This document shows positions 34,905 to 46,789 of a DNA stretch of 64,000 bases, piece after piece. A program made the position numbers and the translations under genes. The DNA is taken from positions 1,550,001 to 1,614,000 of the forward strand of contig JAHQIY010000002.1 of the NCBI GenBank assembly GCA_019054805.1, read 5' to 3'. The notes under the pieces are model-generated. The model was not told the DNA's origin and searched no databases. It saw only the letters and a list, made by a program, of their open reading frames with translations. Positions within the stretch are counted from its first letter, which is position 1, and each line of letters opens with the position of its first letter. The DNA comes from Brachionus manjavacas. Taxonomy: Eukaryota; Rotifera; Eurotatoria; Ploima; Brachionidae.

Positions 34905-36980
34905 TTAATTTTCTCTTGGCTTTTGGTAGTTATTTCTAAGCCTTGGGCCAGAATTAACACTTCGAGGAACTTCATTTCTTGATCTCGACTGTCGAATTTG
35001 CAAAGGTGGAGCGTATTTACTGCCTCTCAATACAGATCCATTCGGTCCCGTCACATTAATGGCTAATAATTTATTGCCGTCTTGTATCACGTCAAACTCA
35101 ACTGATTCTCCATCGTCCAAACTTGGCACCGCTTTATCAGTTGCCTGGATTCCTGATTTGTGAACGAATATGTCAAGATTTGAGTCCGTTCTTGTCACAA
35201 ATCCAAAACCGTTTTTATAATTGTACCATTTGGCTACACCGTGAACTCTTCTATCTACAAATCTCATATTTGGTGGAAGTTGATTTTGCTCATTTCCTTG
35301 ATAATAATCTAAAAAAGAATTTGACGTATTTTTTTAATCTATTAAAAAATAATAAATTACAAGCATCCTGTTGTTGTGGCCTGAAATTACTATTTTGATT
35401 AAGACCTGGATTCATGTAATTATTATTTCCATTCACATATCTTGGACTATTGTTATATAAAGGGTACTGCTGGGCTGGTAGTCTTATTGGAGGCTGATAC
35501 GGTGGAACCGAATTTGTCATCAAAGGTGGCATATTTCCATAATTAGGCCGTCCTTTATTAAAAACAAAAATTAAAAAAACAATTAATTTTGCAAAAAAAA
35601 ATTCAAGATATGCTACTTGGTCTGTTCTGGTAATTAACAGGACCATTTGGACCGAATTGATTTGGTATAAAATTATTATTCATTCCTCGATTCATGGCAT
35701 ATCCGTTTTGGTAGTTAACTGGTCTTCTATTCATTCGTAAATTATTCCTAGGCATCCTGGGCGCTTGATCTCTATCGTAGTCAGTTCTATTGAGAGGTCT
35801 TCTGCTCTGTCTGTTTTTTCCGGGTCTTGATGTTGATCTAGAGTCTTTAGTGCTGGTATCTCGTCTAGGACGAGCATATTCGGATCCTTGAACTGCTTCA
35901 CCATTTATACCGGTTATGTCTGATGCTTCAGCACCTTTATTTCCTTCGACTATGTTAAATTTGACTGCTTCGCCATCAGCCAAACTTCGAACTCTGTGAT
36001 CTGGATTTTTGTTTGCTATGGCAGTGTAATGAGCATACACATCTTGGTCATTGTCACTTCGACTTATGAATCCAAAACCTGCTTTAACATTGAACCACTT
36101 AACCTTGCCAGCTACATTTTCTTCAACATATTTTTTGTCTGATTGTTCGGTTCGATTTATTTTATCGGGCGAGTAGCGCGATCCGACCACATTGGCTCCA
36201 TCAGGCCCACTCACATTTACGGCCTCTAATTTTCCATCGGCTCTCTTCAAAATGTCAAACTCGACCGGTTCGCCCTCGCTCAAGCTAGCCTTGTATTTGT
36301 TCGGATTATTTTTAATTATAGCACTTGAATGAACAAAAACATCCTCGTTATTGTAGTCACAATGAATGAAACCATATTTTATTTTAACATTGAACCATTT
36401 TACTTTGCCAGTAACTCGGCCTTCGTTTATAATCTTCAAGTCAAAGGAGGGAATGTCTCTTTTAATAGCTATGATGTCAAGTACTAGATAGCCATCCTTG
36501 CCAACAATATTCACTGCCTCAAGACCATTTGGTGCTTTGACCACATCGAATTCCACTCTCTCTTGTTCGATCAAAAACAATCTTCTTTTCAAGCGTCGAA
36601 GATTTATCGAAAAAGGTTTTATTGAAGAATGATGTGCAAATACATCCTCTTTGGTATCATCACTATTTGAAAAAAAATTTAATAAAATAATTTTTTTGTT
36701 AAAAATTAAAATTAATTAGAAAACATACCGTGTTATGAACCCAAAGCCTTTGAGGCGATTAAACCATTTAACTGCTCCTTTAATATTAGTTGCTTAAATT
36801 AAAATAATTTTTAGCCTGACAGTTCATCATGCTTTTCAAATGAATACCTAAGGTTATTTAGAAAAACCCTAAGTTCTTTAGGCATTCAGGAAAAAGGAAT
36901 TTAAATTATAAACCTATTGATTCTTTTTGGTTCTGGATTTGCTGGTTCAGTGTCTCTTGATCTGCTGTTTTTAGAGCCAT
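34905..36980 (-). CDS. Y-box-type protein with four cold-shock domains
   Basis: Five exons (36980–36914, 36792–36729, 36662–35617, 35552–35361, 35308–34905) give 590 residues with consistent phases. Four cold-shock domains lie at about residues 26–105, 127–203, 227–303 and 478–555. Each starts with a V(A)KW(F/Y)N strand and has an RNP1-like GFGFI or YGFI motif and an RNP2-like VFVH, VFAH, VYAH or IFVH motif. The VEFDV and NVTGP/GS blocks that follow are those of Y-box proteins (YBX/YB-1), not of UNR. Residues about 305–455 are Arg/Asn/Pro-rich, like the basic tail of Y-box proteins, and contain exon 4. Such proteins bind single-stranded nucleic acid and package mRNA. Ordinary Y-box proteins have one domain, so three extra copies are notable. 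In domain 2, KIKYGFI replaces the usual NG(F/Y)GFI. Confidence 0.85.
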
Positions 36981-38469
36981 TTTGTTTTAAGATTGAATTT
37001 AAATCTAAGCTAATATCAATTACTTAACTCAAAATTGAGAAAAATAAACAGGAATGAAACAAAATTGTTCCAAGAAATTTTTTTTTGGCAAAAAAGCGAA
37101 ATGGGTCCTTAGTTTTAAGTCGCTAAAAGCGGATTTTAATACTGTGTGAAATTAAAAAAAAATATTTTATAAAGAATGAAAAGAATACGAGAATTTTCAT
37201 GCTTTTTTTTATTTATAATTTTTTTAAATCATAATTTGCATGAATGCAATTTTTTAGCAAGTAAATAAAGCAATCGCAGACATTTTGAATTTTTGAACGT
37301 TTAAATATTTTGTCTTTTCTAGGCTTTAAAATTTTATTTCTTTTTCAAGACTGCTTTTTTTAAACATCAATTAAAATTTAGATTTTTTAACATATTGTGT
37401 TTAATCATTTCGAAAATAATTAATTTTAGCAAATTTGAGAAATAATGAAAAAATATTTTAGTTTAATAAATGAATTAAGATTTTAAAAATAAAAAGATAA
37501 ATATCTCCAAACAAAAAAAAATTAATTGAAAATCAATTGAAATATTTCTAATTGTTTTTAAAACTTATTGTTCGATATAATTGATGAAAATAAAAAAGAT
37601 GAATTTTACCAAATAAAATAGACGACTATTTATAAGTCTTTAAAAAAGAAACAGGTGTATTAAAGGTACAAAAATGCATCAAAATTAGAATGTGATTCGT
37701 CTTCTTTTGCTTTAAATATATTCTTGAATATTGATATTCTGGGTCATTTGTTTTTAGTTTTTCTTCAATCATTAAGCCGGCTTATTTGTAAATTTTTCAA
37801 AAACAAAATTGAAATTCACTCTTTTCTTAAAAGTATGCCTGACCCTAAAACTAATGACTCTATTTGCTAGATAAAATTAAAATAATTAGACATAAAGATA
37901 GTCGAATTTTTTTATTTTAAAAGAAAAAAAGATAAATTTTTGGGATATACAACATAATTAAGTTAAAAAATAATTATTAAATCTAATATTCTTTCAGGTC
38001 ATAGAATTACTAAGCGCCGCTAATTTTACTAAAACTCATGATATAAGAATTTAGATTGAGAAGTTTAATGATTATTTGAAAATATAATAAAAAAAAAAAG
38101 GGAATTGATAATGTAATTTAAAAAAACATGGTGTCTGGTCTTATCACCAAAAATTTTAATTTTACTTAATTTCACGAAAAATTACATAAATTTTTTTTTC
38201 TAAAGCAAACGAAAAAATTAACATTTTATGAAAAATTAAAAATTTGAGTAATTTAGTAATTTTACTTTTATTTTCGTAAATTTGCGTTAAAAAAACGTCA
38301 TTTTACAAAACAATCTTTTTACGTAAAATTACGTCTTTTTGATTTAGTTTGCGCAATTTTTCGTAAAACATACCTTAATCTACCGAATTTTTATCTACCA
38401 AAGCATGGCGTAGATAATGTAATTGTCTATCTATAGAACTTACCCAAGTGAAATAAGTTAGAGATTCAA
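36981..38469. other. Intergenic, no gene seen
   Basis: A+T-rich. It probably includes the Y-box gene promoter at its left end. No exon was found. Confidence 0.5.
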
Positions 38470-39040
38470 TTATAAAAGGGAATATTGTGTCATCACAAAC
38501 TCGAGTCTGACCGCCACACATTCAAAACCTGATGAGCAAACAACTTGGATAACACACACGTATAAGTCTTTTTAAGTTAAAAAAATTAAATTTCAATTTT
38601 TTTTCCGCCTGAACTACATGCAATAAAATGTATGTTTGTCTTAAGTTATTATTAAAAAATAAAAAATATTTATAAATATTAAAATATATTTAAAATATTT
38701 CAATCCAAGCAAAATTTTTTTTCTGTAAATGGAAAAATTTGAAATTTATTTTTTTATTTAAGGCAATATTAGCATGTGGGATACGTCCACTTCAAGATTT
38801 AGGAACTAATGTATCTTTTTTCAATTTTATTGCCAATTTCTGAAAAACACACACCTAAAATGTGTGTCGTTCAGTAAGTTGTCTCAACTGAAATTGTAAT
38901 TGTAATTTTTATCTTATAAAATTTTTTTTAAAACTTTTTAAGTATGTTTTTTTCAAGTTATGTACTAATCAGAAATTGAATGTGAGTTGGTTAGACTTGA
39001 GTGTGTGGTGGTAAGGGAGATTCATTATAAAAAGAGTTAA
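38470..39040. repeat. Inverted-repeat element (possible MITE)
   Basis: The left segment (about 38470–38550) and the reverse complement of the right segment (about 38953–39030) align over about 75 bp with roughly three quarters identity; both contain CTC-R-AGTCT-R-ACC followed by CACATTCAA and CTGAT. The interior is A+T-rich and non-coding. A target duplication was not identified. Confidence 0.45.
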
Positions 39041-39759
39041 AAAAAAAACATTTGAGGCAATAATTTCCAAATATTCAAAACAGATCAAAATAAAAGACTA
39101 AAAAAATCTTTTAAAGAAGTAAATTTCATAATTTTCATTTTTTTTAAGATAAAGTTGTAATTAAGTATTAATCTGAGGAATGCATAAAATTTTAATTTTT
39201 AAGAGACATTAATTTACTTTTTAAAAAATAATGCTAGAATATTACAAAAATTTAGATTTTAAGTAAAATACGAAAAAATAAATAAATCGAGAATTTTTCG
39301 GACATTCTATTTAATTTAAGGGTAAATTGGTTAAATTACTCTAAATAAATTTTTCAAAAACTCTTTACTTAAATATGCGACATTTTACGTAACGGGTGGT
39401 AAAAAATGGTTATCCGAAATTTTAAAAAGAAAAAATGTTGTGATCTCATGAAGATAATTTGATTGAAATTTGACTTTACTGTGATTTTAATTAATTAGGA
39501 AATAAATGAAAATGGCAAATTAAAGATTTAAAAAATTATTTTTTAAATATATCATTATCATTAATTTCTATTAAAATCTTTCTTCTTGAAAAGATCGATT
39601 TATAACTCATTAAGAAAAATCAAAAACATTAGTAGGAAAAAATTTTTTTTATTTATTCATTCATTTAAATTAAATAATTTAAAAATATTGATATAAAATT
39701 TACTTTTTTTTAGAAATGCAATTTATTTTTGTTAAATCTTTTAAGAAAAATTTATTATT
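39041..39759. other. Intergenic, no gene seen
   Basis: A+T-rich. It contains the 3' flank of the N4BP1-like gene. Confidence 0.5.
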
Positions 39760-42700
39760 TTATTTACGTTTCATTATTTTTTCAATGAAAAAGTACACAT
39801 CTTGAATCTCTTTGTATTCATATACCAAGGATCTGATGTTATTTTCATCATTCGGAAAAATATCCTTCAATAATTCAACTAGTTGCTCTCGTTCCTCAGT
39901 TCTGTTTTTCTTTTTTTTTAAGATTTGAGGCTGACATTGTTTGAAATTTATAAGATTTTTTAACTGTGAATCTTTTGACAAAGTATCTGGCTGTGAGTCT
40001 GTCAAAACAGAAGAGGAATGAATGTGTTTGATTTCATGTGATTTGCCACTCGGTTTTGTAAGAAATTCATCTAATTTGGGACCATTTCTACCCATTGGAT
40101 CTACTGCTACCATAAACAAATCACCTATGAATGAAAATAAAAGCAAGTTATTCTCAATCAACTTCTTCCATTCAGGTTTTTCTTTCATTAAATCTCTGTA
40201 ATTGTCATTCGAAACAATAATTCCGTCATAATAAAGTGCTGCATCCAAAATAAATCTATCATCGTATGAGACTATTAATTTATTTTCTACATATCTAGAC
40301 GGTGTATATGTCAAAAGACCCTTCTCTTCCAACTCATCAAGTATTTCAGGATTTCGGGTTGGACATTCCTTGTCTGCATTACCTCTTCTAAACCGTGGCA
40401 CTACAGCATAAATTTTTTCATGACCACGATTTAAAAAATAATCAACTGCAAATTTTATGCCTTTACATGAAAAACATTTTCCAAATAATTTCCCATGCCT
40501 AAATAAAAATAAAACTTTTATTTTTATTTTAAATAAATTAAAAAAAATTAATAATTCAAATTGGAACTTTTTTTATTACAAATGAAGGTCAAAATTAAAA
40601 TTAATTGAAAGTTTAAATTTTAAGAAAAATAATTAAACAAAAATTCAAATCAGGTTATGAAGACCATGTGACCTCATTAAGATGGTGAAAAAAAGGTATC
40701 ACTTAAAACTTTTAAATCGATATCCAAATTATAACGAAAAAGTAAATTCTTGGAATCTTAAGTAGCGTATAGATAATGTTTCTTTTTATTCTTTTAATGT
40801 TAATTTTAAGAAGATTATAAATTTAAATCAAACTAAAAAATTTATTCTTCTAATTTTTTTACCCAATTTTTGAACCTCATTGTTTAATAAATAAATTTCT
40901 GATAAATTTCAAGATTTCAGTCATGTTTGGAGATTTTACAGACTGATATTTTTTAGCTGCTATTTTTAATGATTTTCAATTCCTTGATGAATATTTTAAA
41001 ATTTTTACATTTAAGAATTAATTGCAAACAATTGATGAGCACCTAAAAAAGCCGCCTTAGCAGCAGAGGACCGAGGGTTCAAAACCTACTGTGGGTGAAA
41101 GAATTCTTTAAAATATCTCTACAATACGAGATGAATGTTTGAACCCCATGCATCATAAAAAAGGGGGACTGATCAAACTGGGTAATAATAGAAGTATAGG
41201 TGATCAACTCAGTGCAGTAACCTCTGTAACAGGTCGAAGCCTTTGCTTAAAAAGGTACTAGAAAAGGAGAGCCTCCCCTATTATCCACTAGGATAGAAAA
41301 GGGGTATATTGTAATAAGCCGCATAAAGGACTGTAAATTGCGAACCTATACCACAGATGTGGAATCAGCCACTTCACCTACAGTGCGCCACTACTCACCT
41401 CAATGAATTTCAGAGCAAAAAACTAAAGATTTTGCCACCGAAGAATTATAAACATTACCGGTATCTCTTCTTAAAAAATACAAACTTGATTCAAACGAAA
41501 AACTTTTTGACCAAACTTGCGTCTAACTCTCAAAGAGGGCAATTGATGAAGACAACCATCCAGTCACTAGCAAACTCAATAAAAAATTGGACAAAAGTAA
41601 GGCTTTTTGTTGAATCAGCAAATCAAAATAAGAACCAAACCGAAACCGCGGATGCAACATTCCTGCTAAATTAAAGTCAGCCAAACAGCATACAACACAC
41701 CAACGACCAATAATCCCCAAAAGAATACCAGAAGTGAAATTAATAAGGTGGAGGGAATCCAGAAAAGGGCGACTAAGGTGGTAGTAGAATTAAGAGGATT
41801 AGAGTACGAAGATAGACTAAGGGAGCTTGGGTTTACAGACCTGGAAACAAGAAGGAAAAGAGGGGACTTATTAAAAATACGTAAGATAAGGAAAGGGTTC
41901 GAGAGGGTAGATTTGGATATCAGAGAGAATGAGGGAGTAAGTGAGGGGACAAGCAGGAGACACAATAACCAAATAACAAGGGAAAAGCAAGGAGGCACCA
42001 TGAGGGATAAGTAGTTACTAAACCGAACAGCTACAATCGGGAACCTTTTACCCTCAGAAATAGTAGGGACTGATACGGTCAATCAGTTTAAGGCCAAAAT
42101 TGATGGACACACGAAGTCGATCTGTTTACTGAGGAATCTGATACTGAAGAACTTTGACTTAATGCAACCTAGGTTGCAAGCTGATAAAGTGCAGCGTTAT
42201 GAACTGTTCTCACACTTATGTGTTACAGCTCATACTACTACTACTACTAGATACCGAGACAGTTACCAATACCATGAAATGTCAACTTTACGTCAAGAAA
42301 TATAAAGCTGGAGTTAGTATCAATGCTTACATTAGCTCACAAAATTAAGTAATTACAGTAACTGATTCCTTTCATATTTTCTTTAAAATGCTCATTATTA
42401 ATTTTTTTTACTTGTCCAATTTAAAACTAGAAATATTTTGCAAAAAAAAGTTGCAAAAAATTTTAAATAACTTTAAATATTAAATGTTAAAATCTAAATC
42501 TTAATTTCTTAAAATACTTATTTTCTTAAGTATTTTAAGAAAATGTTTTTAATCAAACTTTTCTTAAACGAATAATAAAATCAAATATGTTCCTAAAACT
42601 CTTTTATTTTTAGGGCATTAATGTTTAATTGAACACTTAAGTTAAAAATTAATGATGCATTACTGTTAAACTAATTCAAAAAAAATTAGATTAATTTAAA

Positions 42701-43972
42701 AAATTACTCTCTAGCTACATTTGAGCCGTCAATAATTATGTGTCGTAATTGTCGAGAATTATTTTCTTTCACAGGAGCACTACTTTTACTTCTATTGTGT
42801 TTATTATTTTGATTAATTTTGTTATTTTGTGAATTAGAAGCCGGATTTGAGTCCCGTTCAGTTCGACTTCTGGCTCTATTTTTTGCCTTGTTTGAATTAA
42901 GCTTAATTTCCTGTCGATTTGAACTCTTTTCATTTTCAAAATTTAGCATCATATGTTCAAAATTATCAAATGTAACATTGTGTGTATTAATGGTAGCAGG
43001 TTTTTGGTCAAAAAATATAATAGGATCATTTTCGGCCATTTTTGGCAAATTCTTCTTTTGGTAACTATTCACGTGATTTAAGGCTAAAATTTTCTGTTGA
43101 TCCGGCATTACGGATATTAGTTTATCAATTCGTTTGACTTTGTTTAATTTTTCTGCTTCTTTATCAAAGTCCATGTTGAACAACTCTGCATATTCGTTTA
43201 AACTAGCCGAGTTATTAACTTTCCTGGCCTCTTGTTTACTAGAGCTTGGAACGAAGTGAATTATCTCACAATCTTGATTGTTTAAAGTAGATTTTTTAGG
43301 CTCAAATTGAATCGTATTTTCTATTTTATTTTTTTCAAATTTTTCATTTTTTTTCACTGGTTTTGAAGTAAATTTTTTTGAGTTGGTATCATCAAATAGT
43401 TCATAATTATCTTTTAAGAAAATTATTTCGCTTTCATCACTTTTATCATCTATGCTGAATATGATCGGTTCCTTGATGCGAATATTTTCGGCATCTAAAA
43501 TTTTTCTAACACTTGCTGTATCTTCAGCACTTCCTTGAATCAGTATTTGGTTATTTACAACTTCAATAAACACTTGATATTGTTCAATTAGATTGTTAAC
43601 AAAATTTTTTGATCGCAAAATATCAGCAGATTTTTTCTCTATTGAAATTCGGTCTTTTACTTCAGGATTGCAAAGAGAATTGATGAATTTCTTTTAAAGA
43701 AAAATCACCTATGATGACAGATTATTAATAAAAAAAACCTTTGCTTTGCCTGTATTAACCCTAGTGCCGGACAGGATTATCCACAGTTTATTTTCATTTC
43801 GATTTGATGATGAATTTATTATTTCACCTTTATTAAAAAATTAAAAATTAACAATTTAAAACGAAATTCCCATACCAAGCTGGAGTGTTGTTGCGAATAG
43901 CTTTAAAATTAGGTTTTGCTTCGAACTAAGATATTCCAATTTATTGTTGTCAATGATTATTCTTTCTGTCAT
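39760..43972 (-). CDS. N4BP1/KHNYN-like NYN ribonuclease
   Basis: Four exons (43972–43876, 43827–43739, 43690–42708, 40498–39760) give 635 residues with matching phases. The N-terminal third (about 40–130: LWIILSGTRVNTGKAKKFIN, later VEVVNNQILIQGSAE-like text) resembles the KH-like region of N4BP1/KHNYN. A polar linker follows. The NYN/PIN nuclease (about 378–535) starts IIIDGSNVARE, continues FSCKGIKFAVDYFLNRGH, and carries YDDRFI and SNDNYRDL, so all the acidic catalytic positions of Regnase-type nucleases are present. The last 45 residues (LVELLKDIFPNDENNIRS) fit the C-terminal ubiquitin/NEDD8-binding CUBAN-type domain. No CCCH finger follows the nuclease, which argues for N4BP1/KHNYN rather than ZC3H12. 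The family degrades RNA in immunity and antiviral defence. The last intron (2.2 kb) splits the nuclease at DGSNVARE and holds a SINE and a LINE. Confidence 0.85.
41045..41310 (+). mobile_element. SINE copy 3, in an intron
   Basis: The head keeps a clear box B (GGGTTCAAAACC near 41086) after a degenerate box A region. The shared body follows (ATATCTCTACAATACGAGAT, GGTGATCAACTC, TATCCACTAGGATAGAAAAG). It lies antisense inside the N4BP1-like gene's last intron. Confidence 0.7.
41340..42252 (+). mobile_element. LINE-B remnant, in an intron
   Basis: 41748–42014 encodes the reverse transcriptase thumb region (IQKRATKVVVELRGLEYEDR, TRRKRGDLLK), close to the LINE-B copy at 50.0 kb. The 3' end, ACAGCTCATACTACTACTAC at about 42227–42250, is the LINE-B tail. 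The 41357–41674 frame upstream is not recognisable. It is antisense to the host gene. Confidence 0.65.
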
Positions 43973-46086
43973 TTTGTATTCTAGCTAAAGAGCTTTTATC
44001 TTAGTTTTTCAAAAATTTACAGTAAAAAAATTAAAATAAAATATTTCAACATAAATTTGGCTATAAAAAATGGATAATATTGAGATATATTTTTTCATAT
44101 TTCATAATTAAGTTTATTTTTTTTTAAATGACGAACTTTGTCTAGCCATTTCCCAAATAATAGAAAAAATACTCGAACTTTCCGTTCTGGAAAAATTAAA
44201 TTATGAAAAAATAATCAAATATAAGGAAGCTTTAACTATTATTTGTTGCTTTGTATTTTTACTGGACTTTTTGAGATGTAGACAAAACTTTTTGGTTCTT
44301 CATATTGCTTTTTAAAAGTAAATAAAAACTTCAGTATGGCTCTTTTGTGTTCTATTTGAATCATTTAATCTCGAAAAAGACTTAGTTGGTTCTTTTTCAA
44401 TTATTGCTATACTAAAACTTAGTATATTTGATTCTTTAAACTTAAATGAAGTGGTTCTTCAAGTTTCTTTTAGTTTTTTTTTGGTTCTTTTAAGTTTTAG
44501 GCAACCAATCTCTACCCAAACTGGGGTTCTTCATAACTGGGGCTCCTCATAGACACCTCAATTATTTTATTTTTCTGTTTTTATCAAAATCAGAGCTGTT
44601 TAAAAGTCACAAGTCTCAAGTCAGGTCCAAATCCGGATTTTTTTTTTCACAAGTCCGAGTCAAAGATTTTTGTTTTTTTTTATTAAAAAAAATTGTCTTT
44701 ATCTTGATGACTCGAAGTTGCGAGATCCCAAAGTCAATTTTTTATTCAGTTTTACAAATTAATCAAATGAATTTTTCTGTTTTTCCATTTATGTAGAGAA
44801 ATTATTGTAATAAACCAATTCCTCCGTCATCTCGACGAATAGTTACTTAACATTCGTCGAGTTACCAAGGTTGAGAGGGTGCACATCAACAATCTCAATA
44901 TAAAAGAGATTGTTTTTTTTATTTTTTTTGAGGAAATTAGTTGATTAGACAAATAAAGTATTTTCCCCCCACTTAACGTTTCTCATTTAATCCAACGGCC
45001 TTTTTCGGCCAAAAACCTCATCCATTACATTATTCTAGAAACCGAAGATCACGAAAATTTGCGCCTACAATTGTCAGAGCATTTTTTCGAGTCTTCTTTT
45101 TTTGACATGATCGTGTGATTTTTTTTGCATTCAATGAATGTGAAGACTTTTTTTCAAAAATTGCAAGAAAATTCTGAAACATGGCAAATCATTATATGGA
45201 AACTCATTAGACAACCCATTAGTATGTAATTTTTTAATATGAGGCCTGATCTAGCAAATTTGAAAAAAATAGATTTTAAAGTCTGGACTAAAAAATTTTT
45301 TAAATTTTATTATTTTATATTTTTTTAGTTTTAAAATGAATATTTTTAGAATTTTAATTAAACGTTTTTTTGCATTCTTTAATTTAAATTTTATTTAAAT
45401 TTAATTTTAGTGACTTTTACTTAAACCTACGACTTAAAAATAAGTCTGCCTTTTCAAAATTTTTTCTGTTTTTATCTTTAAAACGCAAAAGACCGGCTAT
45501 TTTTGACAAAAACTTTGTTTAAATGTTGCATTCGTTCCATTAAAGTCTGTAACAGGAAAAGCAGAATATTTAAAAGACCATTATCAAAGCTTTAAAACAA
45601 ATATTAAAACATGTAAACTTGATTGATCGTTTACTAAAAAATATATTTGGGTGTAAAGAGATTTTCAAAGTAAATAAAGAAAATAAAGAATTTAAGTTAG
45701 AAGAATATATCTCGCAAAACTAAAATGATAAGATCAGCAAAAATCAATCATTGTACGAATTTAGAATAGTTTAAATAAAATTCATTTTGTAAATGTTTTC
45801 GATGGCGAACTTGGAAATTTTCTTGACGATTTGAGGTATTAAATAAAAAGTGTCAAATTTGAACAATTATTTAAATATTCTTTTACTTATTTTTAAAATA
45901 AAATAATTTTTTATTAATTCTATAAAATTAACTTTTTTAATTTAGATTGCTTATAAATAAAAATTTTTAGTATTAGAAAATAGTGTAAGCAACGAACTTT
46001 TTATTTATTCATTTTTTACAGGTGTTTCAAATCTAATGAAAAAATCTTTTGCTACCTTTCAGTTTAAAACTATCAAGTTAAAAAAT
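43973..46086. other. Intergenic, with two adjacent stem-loops
   Basis: No gene seen. CTCGACGAAT/ATTCGTCGAG (44831–44840, 44852–44861) and AACAATCTC/GAGATTGTT (44888–44896, 44906–44914) are perfect stems 26 bp apart, and the second is followed directly by a T run. TCAGAGYTGTTTAAAAGTC near 44590 also occurs at about 30600, hinting at an unplaced repeat. Confidence 0.45.
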
Positions 46087-46172
46087 TCACAGATTGTCAA
46101 AGCAGGGCGTTTATTAACGCTACTGCTCGGGATTCATATCAACTCCAGATTTTATTACTACTACTACTACTA
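46087..46172 (+). mobile_element. Another TAC-tailed LINE 3' end fragment
   Basis: A short stem (GCGTT…AACGC near 46108–46121) precedes a (TAC/ACT)n tail at about 46155–46172, the same layout as LINE-A and LINE-B 3' ends, but with different sequence. Confidence 0.4.
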
Positions 46173-46789
46173 CTAAATCAAAATTTTAATCTGAAATTTT
46201 CATAGATTTTCAACTTTACTATACTGAAACTTAAAAATTCAAATTTTTTTGGGGTATCAAAACCAATTTCTTGAGCTGAATTTATTAAAGCTCATTCAAA
46301 TTCTTTTGATTTACTTAATAAAATAAAATAAAATAAAAAATTAAAATACATTTTCCGTTAAAAGTTATTTAACAAAACCAATTAATTTTAACTAAAAATA
46401 AAAAATCTTAGAAAAAGAAAATTTGGATTAAAATAAAATTAAAACCAGAATTGAATTATATCCTTAAATGGGAAAATCAAGTGATAGAGGCTACAAACAA
46501 AGCAAATCAAATGTTGGGTCGCATCAGGAAATCATTCGCTCGTTTTGATTTTAAGTTATTTAGATTATTGTATTTAACTTTTGTTCGTCCTCTTTTGGAA
46601 TTTGCTTTGCCTGTATGGTCTCCATTAAGTCGGACTGAGAATGTTGAAAGGATTCAACGCAGAGCTACGAAATTTGTTTCTTCAATTAGAAACAAACCGT
46701 ATGAAAGCAGATTGAAGGCTTTGAACATTCCTAATCTGGTGGAAAGAAGGAAAAGAGGTGATCTAATTCAATAATTAATAATAATATTA

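Noticed and set aside
44820..44915. Spliced-leader RNA gene
   Set aside because: There are stem-loops, but no recognised spliced-leader sequence or convincing Sm site in the right place.
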